Below are positions 35,978 to 44,251 of a stretch of DNA of 64,000 nucleotides, one piece after another. Below the pieces are notes generated by a model that ran no database searches, was not told the DNA's origin, and saw only the letters and a program-made list of their open reading frames with translations. The DNA is from Amycolatopsis sp. (GTDB taxonomy: Bacteria; Actinomycetota; Actinomycetes; Mycobacteriales; Pseudonocardiaceae). Within the stretch, counting starts at the first letter, position 1. The number at the start of each line of letters is the position of its first letter. The position numbers were made by a program, and so were the translations under genes. The stretch lies in NCBI RefSeq assembly GCF_025464955.1, contig NZ_JAODNM010000033.1:1-64000 (forward strand), read 5' to 3'.

Positions 35978-37270
35978 ATGCGACGTCGTGTGGTGCGGGT
36001 GGCCGTGGTCGCCATTTCGGTGGCGCTGGTCCTGTTCGCACTGCCGTTGGCGGTTCTGGTCCGGTCGTCCCTGCTCACCGAAGAGCAAGGCGAACTGGAG
36101 CGGGTCGCCCTCGCCGCCGCGGTCCGGGTGAGTCCGCAGTTCGCGGCCAGGGACAAGGTGGAGTTGCCGGCCGTCGAAGCCGACAACACAGTCGGTGTCT
36201 ACGACCTGACCGGACACCTCAAAAGTGGACGCGGACCCGCGGTTGCCGACGGAGTCACGCAGCAGGCGACGGCCGGTGTCGCGGCCGACGGCCAGGTCGG
36301 CTCGGACCTCGTCGTCGCCGTGCCGGTGTCCAGCGCCGAGCAGATCAACGGCGTGGTCCGCGCTTCGGCGCCCACCAGCGTGGTGTGGGGACGGACCCTG
36401 CTCGGCTGGTCGCTGCTGGCGGCGCTGGCAGCCGGAGCCCTGCTGGTGGCCGTCATGGTCGCGCGTCGCCAAGCACGTCGGCTCGCCGAGCCCCTGGAAA
36501 CGCTGTCCGACTCCTCCGAGCGGATCGCCGGCGGCGACCTGGGTGCGCGCGCCGAACCCAGCGACATCGCGGAGATCAACCGCGTGGCCGAAACGCACAA
36601 CACGATGGTCGACCGGCTGACCGACATGCTGCAGCGTCAAAGCCACTTCAGTGCCGACGCTTCACACCAGTTGCGGACACCGCTCAGCGGCATCCTGCTC
36701 GAACTGGAAGCAGCCCGGACCAGCCCGCCCGGTGACCTTCCCCAGGTGCTCGAGAATGCCGCCGAGCGAGTGCGCGATCTCACGCAGACCGTCGACGGCC
36801 TCCTCGACCTGGCCCGGCAGCACCCGAGCCAGTGGCTGACCGCCGCCCCGCGGCAGCTCGGCGAAGTGATCGACGGGATCGAGCGTCGCTGGCATGGCCC
36901 ATTGGCCCGCGACGGGCGCCGGCTGGTCCTGCAGGTGGATCCCGGCGTCCGCGACTGGCCCACCCCCGCGAGTCTGGTCACTCAGATCGTGGACGTCCTG
37001 ACGGACAACGCGCTGCGCCACGGCCGCGGCACGGTGACCGTGGCCGCCCGCGACGCCGCCGGTGTCCTCGCCGTCGACGTCATCGACGAGGGCACGGTTC
37101 CGGTCGATCCCGCCAGCGTGTTCACTCGCGGCACCTCCGGCGACAACGGCCACGGTATCGGCCTGGCGCTGGCCCGCACCATCGCCGAAGCCGGCGGAGG
37201 GCGCCTCTCGATCACCGGGCACGCCCCGACGGCCTTCACCCTCTACCTCCCACTGCCCACCGACAGCTGA
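35978..37270 (+). CDS. sensor histidine kinase
   Basis: 430 aa from ATG 35978. Membrane helices 9-29 and about 142-162 flank a ~110-residue extracytoplasmic sensor. HAMP 163-215, HisKA with His230 in ASHQLRTPLSGILLELE, HATPase with N-box DVLTDNALRHGRGTV, G1 VDVIDEG and GHGIGLALARTIAEAGGGRL. The likely partner of the response regulator at 30370. Divergent from the lipoprotein-led operon, an arrangement that suggests the system senses envelope stress and controls the transporter. Confidence 0.94.
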   Translation: MRRRVVRVAVVAISVALVLFALPLAVLVRSSLLTEEQGELERVALAAAVRVSPQFAARDKVELPAVEADNTVGVYDLTGHLKSGRGPAVADGVTQQATAGVAADGQVGSDLVVAVPVSSAEQINGVVRASAPTSVVWGRTLLGWSLLAALAAGALLVAVMVARRQARRLAEPLETLSDSSERIAGGDLGARAEPSDIAEINRVAETHNTMVDRLTDMLQRQSHFSADASHQLRTPLSGILLELEAARTSPPGDLPQVLENAAERVRDLTQTVDGLLDLARQHPSQWLTAAPRQLGEVIDGIERRWHGPLARDGRRLVLQVDPGVRDWPTPASLVTQIVDVLTDNALRHGRGTVTVAARDAAGVLAVDVIDEGTVPVDPASVFTRGTSGDNGHGIGLALARTIAEAGGGRLSITGHAPTAFTLYLPLPTDS

Positions 37271-37472
37271 GGCCGGCCCGCCGAGGTCGAGCGTTTTCGG
37301 TGTCGGTCGAAATTCCCTGATTGGTTACTTTTCCACAGAATTAACCGTCCACTCATCTTTGTTCCGCCGACACCTAATCTCGCACCCCCTACTGTCTGAC
37401 CGGTCGTGACCGTGCCCGTTTCCGTTCCCGGGTCGTCTGCCGGCAGCGGCGGCCAGAGCAAGAAAGAGCTTT

Positions 37473-38711
37473 ATGACTGAGCAACACACGCTCGCACCGA
37501 GCCGACAACTCCTCAACAAGGTGCCTGAAGTCACCGTCTACTTCTGGGTCGTCAAAGTACTCTGCACAACAGTCGGGGAATCGGCGGCCGATTTCCTCAA
37601 CGTCAACCTGAACCTCGGACTGACCGGGGTTTCGGTCATCACCGGTGTCCTGCTTATCGTTGCGCTCGTCCTGCAATTCAGTGCGAAACGGTACACCCCG
37701 AGCCGGTACTGGCTGGCGGTGGCGCTCGTCAGCGTCTTCGGCACATTGGTCACCGACAACCTCACCGACAACGTAGGACTGCCGCTCGAAGCGAGCACCA
37801 TAATCTTCGGTGCCCTGCTCGCGGTCATCTTCCTGGTGTGGTTCTCCTTCGAGAAGACGCTTTCCATCCATTCCATCGTCACGAGGCGACGAGAAGCTTT
37901 CTACTGGCTCGCGATTCTCTTCACCTTCGCACTCGGCACGGCAACCGGTGACCTCATGGCGGAGGTGCTCGGGCTCGGCTACCTCGTCACCGGACTCATC
38001 GTGGCGTCGCTGATCGCCCTCACGGCGGCCGCCTGGCGGTTCGGGCTCCACTCGGTACTCGCCTTCTGGGTCATCTACATCTTGACCCGCCCGCTGGGAG
38101 CGTCGATCGGCGACTACCTCTCCCAGCCGTCGAGCCAGGGCGGTCTGGCACTGGGAACGACCGTGACAAGCCTGATCTTCGTCGTCGGAATCCTCGGTGT
38201 CGTCACCTATCTCTCGATCACGAAAACCGATGTCACCCCGGAAGCCGCTGTCATCGACACCGTCGCGGTCAGGGAACGAGGGGGCCTGTGGCAGACAATC
38301 CTCGTCGTGGCACTCGTCCTCATCGCCGCGGGAACGGGATACTCGTTGCGGAAGTCCTCGCTCCAAGACGCAACGGCAGCTCCGGCTCCAGCTCCCGCGG
38401 CGCAGTCGGTCCCCGGCGGAAGCCCGGTGCCACCGCCCTCGCCGCTCGGAGACGTCTCGACGTTCCGGAAGATCAGCAAGGACACGCTCGGCTTGCTCAA
38501 CGCCGGCGACCAACCTGGCGCCACTGCCAACATCGACAATCTGGAAACCGAGTGGGACAACGCCGAAGCGCGGTTGAAACTGAAGAACAAGGCCGAGTGG
38601 ACCACGGTGGACGGCAAGATCGACACGGTATTGCGCCGGCTCCGCGCAACGAGTCCGGATCCGGCGAGCGAGAAGTCCGCACTCGACGCACTGCTCGCCG
38701 AGCTCGGATAG
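37473..38711 (+). CDS. DUF347 (COG4705) membrane protein with C-terminal extension
   Basis: 412 aa. Repeats of the DUF347 unit: KVPEVTVYFWVVKVLCTTVG-ESAADFLN, YWLAVALVSVFGTLVTDNLT, REAFYWLAILFTFALGTATG-DLMAE and AFWVIYILTRPLGASIGDYL, forming about eight helices (1-250). Then a linker helix (290-310), an Ala/Pro-rich spacer and a C-terminal soluble segment (about 350-412, FRKISKDTLGLLNAGDQPGA). Substrate unknown. A shorter paralogue lies at 43052. Confidence 0.85.
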   Translation: MTEQHTLAPSRQLLNKVPEVTVYFWVVKVLCTTVGESAADFLNVNLNLGLTGVSVITGVLLIVALVLQFSAKRYTPSRYWLAVALVSVFGTLVTDNLTDNVGLPLEASTIIFGALLAVIFLVWFSFEKTLSIHSIVTRRREAFYWLAILFTFALGTATGDLMAEVLGLGYLVTGLIVASLIALTAAAWRFGLHSVLAFWVIYILTRPLGASIGDYLSQPSSQGGLALGTTVTSLIFVVGILGVVTYLSITKTDVTPEAAVIDTVAVRERGGLWQTILVVALVLIAAGTGYSLRKSSLQDATAAPAPAPAAQSVPGGSPVPPPSPLGDVSTFRKISKDTLGLLNAGDQPGATANIDNLETEWDNAEARLKLKNKAEWTTVDGKIDTVLRRLRATSPDPASEKSALDALLAELG

Positions 38712-38825
38712 TACATTTCCGGCTCTCAGGTCGTCAGTGTGGGACTCGCCATCGGCGAGTCCCACACTCAGTGCACTGAGTTCCACGCTCGCGACCCCAC
38801 ACCCACACCACAAGAGCCACATTTC
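38710..38825. repeat. dispersed GTGGGACTCG repeat, copy C, with perfect hairpin
   Basis: AGTGTGGGACTCGCC (38736-38750) and GGCGAGTCCCACACT (38754-38768) form a perfect 15-bp stem with a 3-base loop. CAGTGCACTGAGTTCCACGC then continues the family, and ACATTTCCGG flanks both ends (38713 and about 38818). Sits between convergent genes, so may double as a terminator. Confidence 0.78.
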
Positions 38826-38842
38826 CGGAAGATCGTCAGCGG

Positions 38843-39790
38843 TCAGCGCAGGGTGAGCCAGGCAAGACTTCCGGCACCCGCGAGCACGCAGTACAGCGCG
38901 AACGGAGTGAGGGTCCGGGTCTGGAAGTAGCGGGTGAGGAAGCGCACGGCCAGGTAGGCGCTGAGGAACGACGCCACGCTGCCGACGAGGACCTGACCGT
39001 GGATGCCCGCGCCGAGCGGACCGAACAGGTCCGGGATCTTGAGCGCTCCCGCGGCCAGGATTACCGGCGTTGCCAGCAGGAACGAGAACCGGGCGGCCTC
39101 CACGTGCGACAGACCCCGCGTCAATCCGGCCACCATCGCGATCCCGGACCGGCTGATGCCCGGCAGCAGCGCCAGAACCTGCGCGGATCCGATCAGCGTG
39201 CCGCGTCCGAAGGACATTGCGGCAAGCCGGTCGTCGGCAGCTGCGGTCTCGACGGCCGCGGTCTCGACAGGCGCGGTCTCGACAGGCGCGGCGACGGCAG
39301 CGCGGACGGTACCGCCGGTTTCCCCGACTGTGCCGCGGTGCCGTAACCGTTCACCCACATACAAGACAGCGCCGTTGGCGATCAGGAAGGCAGCCGCGGG
39401 AATCGGCTTCCCCAAGGTGGTACGGAAAAGGTGTTCCAGCAGTAGCCCGGCGACGCCGACGGGGATGGTGGCGATAATGATCAGCCACGCCAGCCGCTCG
39501 GCCGGGGTCTGGACCCGGCGGTACCGGACCGAGGTCACGAACCCACCGATGATGCGTACCCAGTCACGCCAGAAGAAGATCAGCAGGGCGGCGGCGGTGG
39601 CCACGTGCAGACCGACGATGAACGCCAGATACGGAGACTCCGGCGCCGACACATTCAGGTCTTTGGCCCATTGCCCGCCGACCAGCGCCGGAATCAGGAC
39701 GCTGTGCCCCAGGCTGGAGACGGGGAACAACTCGGTGACGCCTTGGAATGCGCCGACGATGATCGCTTCGACATAGCTCAGTTGGCTCAT
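38843..39790 (-). CDS. uppP: undecaprenyl-diphosphate phosphatase UppP/BacA
   Basis: 315 aa from ATG 39790. Catalytic motif AFQGVTELFPVSSLGHSVL (15-32) and the second motif LPGISRSG; about eight helices. Dephosphorylates undecaprenyl diphosphate to recycle the peptidoglycan and glycopolymer lipid carrier; overexpression confers bacitracin resistance in other bacteria. An internal cytoplasmic loop carries a VETA repeat (see next entry). Lies in a region rich in lipid-II-related genes (MurT/GatD, LCP, ABC/two-component set). Confidence 0.94.
   Translation of the reverse strand: MSQLSYVEAIIVGAFQGVTELFPVSSLGHSVLIPALVGGQWAKDLNVSAPESPYLAFIVGLHVATAAALLIFFWRDWVRIIGGFVTSVRYRRVQTPAERLAWLIIIATIPVGVAGLLLEHLFRTTLGKPIPAAAFLIANGAVLYVGERLRHRGTVGETGGTVRAAVAAPVETAPVETAAVETAAADDRLAAMSFGRGTLIGSAQVLALLPGISRSGIAMVAGLTRGLSHVEAARFSFLLATPVILAAGALKIPDLFGPLGAGIHGQVLVGSVASFLSAYLAVRFLTRYFQTRTLTPFALYCVLAGAGSLAWLTLR
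39236..39300 (-). repeat. 15-base tandem repeat inside uppP
   Basis: GTCTCGACAGGCGCG-type 15-mer repeated about four times, encoding APVETAPVETAAVETA in the central loop of UppP. It keeps the reading frame and expands a loop not present in short homologues. Confidence 0.65.
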
Positions 39791-40008
39791 CTGAACAGAC
39801 CCTCCCTGGCTGGGACCGTACCTCAATACCGGACTCGGCGCCGCCGAGGCCGGGCGCGAACTCGGCGACGCCGGGGGCCACTGCTCGTGGCCGGTGACGC
39901 GTCCGCGGCCACGCCGCAGGCACTGGCCACCGTCAGCAGGCTCCTGACCGTCCACACGGGACGGAGAACCTCCGTGCCTCCGGTTTGCGACGGGTAGCCA
40001 AGGCCAGC

Positions 40009-40434
40009 TCAGCTGGTCACGGCAACGGGCGCACGATTGCGCGCGCCGCGGAGAAACAGCACCACAGACAGGGCCAGCAGCACCACCTCGACCACGACGC
40101 TGAGCACCCCCAGCGGTTCACCCCAGTTTCCCTTGTCGTCATCGTAGTTGGGCAGCCCAGGACCCCGGGACAGCACAAATCCGATGAACGGGCCCGCCGC
40201 GACCCCGATGGCAAGCAGCCAAGCGGGCCGGGTGAATCCCGCGAGCATCAGCACGGCAGTCACCACGCCGACAATCTCCAGAACGTAATAGCCCACGCCG
40301 ACGTACCCGGGTTCCTTCGACCCGGGAATCCCGCCTTGGTCAAGAATGTGAATGACGACCACCCCGAGGCAGAGCAAGGCCCCGAAAATTCGCAGCGGCC
40401 ATGCGGCAGAGTGGGAAACGGTGCTGACCGGCAT
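40009..40434 (-). CDS. four-helix membrane protein, function unknown
   Basis: 141 aa. Helices about 12-30, 44-66, 72-92 and 110-130. LRIFGALLCLGVVVIHILDQ, GYYVLEIVGVVTAVLMLAGF and GFVLSRGPGLPNYDDDKGNW are the recognisable features; the acidic YDDDKGNWGEP loop is conserved in a family of small actinobacterial membrane proteins of unknown role. Its start is divergent from the phosphoesterase region. Confidence 0.72.
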   Translation of the reverse strand: MPVSTVSHSAAWPLRIFGALLCLGVVVIHILDQGGIPGSKEPGYVGVGYYVLEIVGVVTAVLMLAGFTRPAWLLAIGVAAGPFIGFVLSRGPGLPNYDDDKGNWGEPLGVLSVVVEVVLLALSVVLFLRGARNRAPVAVTS

Positions 40435-40975
40435 CGTGGATCCTCCATGTGCATCACTGAAGAAATTGTCGGACTAATTGCCGACCAGAAGTTACCGCAG
40501 CCAGCCAGTTACAAACAGAGTCAAACGCGCCAATGTTTGGTAAACGCGACCAAAGTAGCGGGGTTAATAGGCATGCGGAATCCAGAAATATGCCTGGTCC
40601 TGTTACGCGCCGGGGATACCTCCGCAGTCCGGCGCCCACCGACCACCAGTCGGACATGCACCCCCGTTCCGGTGACCGTGACGCGGCTTAGCGTGACGGA
40701 GAATCCTGGGAGTTTCCTGGGCGCCACTTCACGATCGCCGCGCCCGCGCGCAGAGCCGCGACGCCGGGTAAAGCGCGCGCTAACTCTCGCCTTACCCAAT
40801 GATCATCGTTTTTCTTGTCCATATTGGTTTTTATGTCGCAATCAGTGGAATCGTTCATCCGGAGTCCATCTCGTCGTCAACTCCCGACCACGCGATGCGT
40901 GCTTGGCCGGACAACTGTGCTCAAGCCGGAGGGGAAAGCCCCACCGGCGCAGGTCATAGCTGCACAAGGAGCGGG
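40435..40975. other. AT-richer intergenic region
   Basis: About 540 bases with no gene. Noticeably lower GC than the flanks (for example TGATCATCGTTTTTCTTG near 40800) and likely carries the divergent promoters of the membrane protein and the secreted phosphoesterase. Confidence 0.5.
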
Positions 40976-42418
40976 ATGGCACTCTCATACCTCAGACGCC
41001 GATGGCTGCGGCTGATGGGCGCCGCGGCGTTGTCGATGGTCGCGGTCGCCGCGACCGCCACCGCCGCGTCGGCACACGACAACCAGTTCTCCCCGCCGAA
41101 GATCGGCCACGTGTGGACGATCATGCTGGAGAACAAGTCCTACGAAGCCACGTTCAGCGGGCTGAACCAGAACGACTACCTCTGGAAGACCCTGCCCAGC
41201 TACGGGCTGCTGCTGCGGCAGTACTACGGCACCGGGCACTTCAGCCTCGACAACTACATCAGTGCCGTGTCCGGGCAAGCGCCCGCTCCGGCCAACCAGA
41301 ACGACTGCGGTCAGTACACCAACGTGCAGCCCGGCTACCCCGCACCCGACGGGCAGACGTATGCCTCCACCGGCTGCGTGTACCCCGCGTCCGTGCCCAC
41401 GCTGTTCAACCAGCTCGACCAGAAGAAGGTCAGCTGGAAGGTCTACGCCCAGGACATGGGCAACACCCCGACCCGGGAGAACGCCTACCAGTGCGGCATC
41501 CCCGGCAGCCCCGACGGCGCCGGAGTCGTCGACCCCGGCGGTGCCACGCCCACCGACCAGTACGTCCCCAAGCACAACCCGGTGCCGTGGTTCCACTCGC
41601 TGATCGACAACCCGAAGGACTGCGCCAACGTGGTGCCGCTCAACGGGTTGCCCGCGGTCACCGGACACAAAGCCGTCGACGGACTCACCCAGGATCTGGC
41701 GAAGGAGTCCACCACCCCGCATTTCAACTGGATCAGTCCGAACAACTGCTCCGACGCCCACGACGCCACCTGCAAGGGCGACAACCTCTCCGGTGACCCG
41801 AACAACCACCAGGGCGGCCTCTACGCCTCGGACCTGTTCCTGCAGAAGGTGATCCCGCAGATCATGGCGTCGCCGGCGTTCCAGCACGACGGCGAGATCC
41901 AGATCCTGTTCGACGAGGCGTTCCCGCCGTACAAGATGTACGGCAACTCCATCGCCGACTACACCGGCAACCCCACCGCCGCGCTGAACAACCCGAACGA
42001 CGTGTCCCAGTCGGTCGTGGCTTGCTGCAACGAACTGCCCGGACCGAACACCACCCAGCCCGGCAACCAGGCGTTCGGCCAGGACACCACGCCAGGTGGC
42101 GGGATCACCGGCGCGGTGTTCATCAGCCGCTTCATCCGGCCGGGCTCGGTCTCCGACCAGCCCTACAACCACTACAGCTGGCTGCGCAGTACCGAAGACC
42201 TCTTCGGCGTCAACCACGGCGGCACTGACGGCCAAGGACACCTCGGCTACGCCGCCGCCGACGGCCTGCGCCCGTTCGGGCCCGACGTCTACAACAACGC
42301 CGGCGGCCGCGCGCTGCGCCCGGCGGCGTCCGGCGCGGCGGTGTACTCGGCGACCGCCAGCATCGACGACGCCCCGCACCCGACGGTCACCGCACCCGCG
42401 GTCCCGGTCGGCAAGTAG
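40976..42418 (+). CDS. secreted phosphoesterase, PF04185-type
   Basis: 480 aa from ATG 40976 with RBS ACAAGGAGCGGG. Basic start, signal peptide to about Ala36. KIGHVWTIMLENKSYEATFS, YYGTGHFSLDNYISAVSGQA, WKVYAQDMGN, KHNPVPWFHS, LFDEAFPP, AVFISRFIRPGSVSDQPYNH and STEDLFG are the core blocks of the secreted phosphoesterase/acid-phosphatase family (includes phospholipase C-like enzymes). The D/E and H residues of the metal site are visible. Predicted extracellular. Short gap to a lipoprotein gene. Confidence 0.88.
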   Translation: MALSYLRRRWLRLMGAAALSMVAVAATATAASAHDNQFSPPKIGHVWTIMLENKSYEATFSGLNQNDYLWKTLPSYGLLLRQYYGTGHFSLDNYISAVSGQAPAPANQNDCGQYTNVQPGYPAPDGQTYASTGCVYPASVPTLFNQLDQKKVSWKVYAQDMGNTPTRENAYQCGIPGSPDGAGVVDPGGATPTDQYVPKHNPVPWFHSLIDNPKDCANVVPLNGLPAVTGHKAVDGLTQDLAKESTTPHFNWISPNNCSDAHDATCKGDNLSGDPNNHQGGLYASDLFLQKVIPQIMASPAFQHDGEIQILFDEAFPPYKMYGNSIADYTGNPTAALNNPNDVSQSVVACCNELPGPNTTQPGNQAFGQDTTPGGGITGAVFISRFIRPGSVSDQPYNHYSWLRSTEDLFGVNHGGTDGQGHLGYAAADGLRPFGPDVYNNAGGRALRPAASGAAVYSATASIDDAPHPTVTAPAVPVGK

Positions 42419-42450
42419 CAGCACGAGAAGCACCAGAGGAACAGCATTCC

Positions 42451-43071
42451 GTGAACCACGCGCACCGCGCACGAGCGGGCTGGGCCGGCACACACCGGCC
42501 CAGCTCGCTCCTCGGCGCTTCCCTGCTCACCGCCGCAACACTCCTGCTCGGTGCCCTCACCGGCTGCTCGTCCACGCCGCCCGCCGCGGCAGGCACCAGC
42601 GAGGCCGACCAGACGATCCATGACCTCGGACGCGTTCCGATCCCCTCCGCCCCCGCGACCGCACCCACCCCGACCGCGTCGCCGGACCATCCGCAGCTGC
42701 TGGCGATCGGGGCCAGGGTGCACGCCGATCTCCCCGGAGGCACCTCGGCGGTCGTCACCGCACTGGGTCCCCAGGTCACGGTGCCGATCACCAACGGGAA
42801 GCCGCCGGACCACGCCGACGGCACCATCACCATCACCGCGACCGACACCACCGGCACGCTGGCGCTGCCGGCGTCGGCGTTCACGTCACGAGACGACAAG
42901 GGCCGCGAGGTGCACCTGAGCGCGACCGGGCCGGCGACTGTCACCGCGAGCCAAGGGCAGCCCGCCACGCTGAAGCTGACCGGCACCTTTGACGCGGGTT
43001 CAGCCCAGATCACCTGGCGTGACCACGACAAAGTCATCGCCGTGTGGGATTTTACCGTCGAACTCGACTGA
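42451..43071 (+). CDS. lipoprotein, function unknown
   Basis: 206 aa from GTG 42451. Lipobox LTGC with Cys39 after a long basic/hydrophobic signal, Pro/Thr-rich linker, then a beta-rich domain (LLAIGARVHADLPGGTSAVV, GTITITATDTTGTLALPASA, VHLSATGPATVTASQGQPAT). It follows the phosphoesterase by 33 bases, probably one operon. Its last 20 bases overlap the convergent DUF347 gene. Confidence 0.8.
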   Translation: MNHAHRARAGWAGTHRPSSLLGASLLTAATLLLGALTGCSSTPPAAAGTSEADQTIHDLGRVPIPSAPATAPTPTASPDHPQLLAIGARVHADLPGGTSAVVTALGPQVTVPITNGKPPDHADGTITITATDTTGTLALPASAFTSRDDKGREVHLSATGPATVTASQGQPATLKLTGTFDAGSAQITWRDHDKVIAVWDFTVELD

Positions 43072-43816
43072 GCGGCACCTCGTCGTCGACCGGCCGTCTG
43101 CGCTGCCGATAGCTGTAAAGGATCAGTCCTATGAGGACTGATGCCAATACGGCGGAAGCGCCGAGTGTGCCGTAACCCAGCCCGCCGGCGGCGACGGGCT
43201 TGCTAAAGAAGTCCCCCGCCGACGCACCCAGTGGCCGGGTCAGCACGAAAGCCATCCAGAACAGCAGGGTGTGCGACACCCGGCTGTATCTCATGGCGAC
43301 CGCGATCAGCACCAGCACAGTGCCGACGACCAATGCCGATCCGCCGAAGCCGAGACCGGAGTCGTCCGCGAGAAAGTCACCCAGGGAGGTGCCGAGGGTG
43401 TTGGAGAACAGGATCGCCGTCCAGTACAGCGTCTCGCCACCGAACGTGCGGATGGTCGTGACGTCGAAGGAACGGCCGCTGAGCTTCCAGATCCAGAACA
43501 CCGCCGCCAGCGCTGTGATCAGCACCAGCGCTCCCGTCGCGTAGCCCAGTCCCGCTGTCCGGTTCATGAAATCCGACATGGTGGTCCCGGCGGTGCTCGT
43601 GGACAGGATGACCGTCCAGTACAGCGCGGGGTGAAACGTCTTCGCCGCCAACTGCGTCACCAGACTGACTGCGAACAGTCCGACCAGGATCATCGAGCTG
43701 ACGAGGTAGCCGACGTGCATCGTCTGCGCGAGGAGGTCGCCCGCTGTTTCCCCCAGCGTCGTCGCCGCGATCTTCATGATCCAGAACACCACCGTGATCT
43801 GGGGAAGCTTGTTCAT
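43052..43816 (-). CDS. DUF347 (COG4705) membrane protein
   Basis: 254 aa from ATG 43816 (GAAAGGTGACG upstream). Four DUF347 repeats: KLPQITVVFWIMKIAATTLG-ETAGDLL, YWTVILSTSTAGTTMSDFMN, GETLYWTAILFSNTLGTSLG-DFLADD and LFWMAFVLTRPLGASAGDFF, about eight helices. Shorter paralogue of the protein at 37473, without its C-terminal extension. Function of the family unproven. Confidence 0.87.
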   Translation of the reverse strand: MNKLPQITVVFWIMKIAATTLGETAGDLLAQTMHVGYLVSSMILVGLFAVSLVTQLAAKTFHPALYWTVILSTSTAGTTMSDFMNRTAGLGYATGALVLITALAAVFWIWKLSGRSFDVTTIRTFGGETLYWTAILFSNTLGTSLGDFLADDSGLGFGGSALVVGTVLVLIAVAMRYSRVSHTLLFWMAFVLTRPLGASAGDFFSKPVAAGGLGYGTLGASAVLASVLIGLILYSYRQRRRPVDDEVPLSRVRR

Positions 43817-44251
43817 CGTCACCTTTCAGCGCCGGGAGGATCGTCCCTGGGCACGAGCACGCCGGCGCGGTCGCGACGTCGCGGAAAACCTCGCACCCGC
43901 TGATCCCAGTGAAGCGCACGAGATGTCCCCGCTGGGGCGTTAACCGCAGTTGACACCCGATCCGGTGACGAATACCGGCGTGGTTTGCCCAGCCTTAACT
44001 GTCAGCATGCCGAGCGCTAAAGATAACGCCACCGAGGCGTCCACATTCCTGCTCTGGCAAGGAAAACGAACGAGGAAGAATTCTTTCCGTTGTCATACGC
44101 AGGTAGGTGTCGCACGCGCACCGAACCGCTCACACTCGTCGGGACCTACCGCTTCTCCCGACTTCTCCCGGCCCGCAGAGCGTGGCCCAGCCCGGCACGT
44201 GCACTACGCCCGGCGAAGCGTCGTTGTCCCCACCACCCACTGGAGGACCGC
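43817..44251. other. intergenic region, promoters only
   Basis: About 430 bases between divergent genes. TTGACA occurs at 43949-43954 on the plus strand with 17 bases to TACCGG, a plausible but weak housekeeping promoter. No gene recognised. Confidence 0.35.

Noticed and set aside
37389..38822. Long minus-strand frame antisense to the DUF347 gene
   Set aside because: Begins in repeat copy C, composition is arginine/glutamate-rich shadow of the real plus-strand membrane protein.
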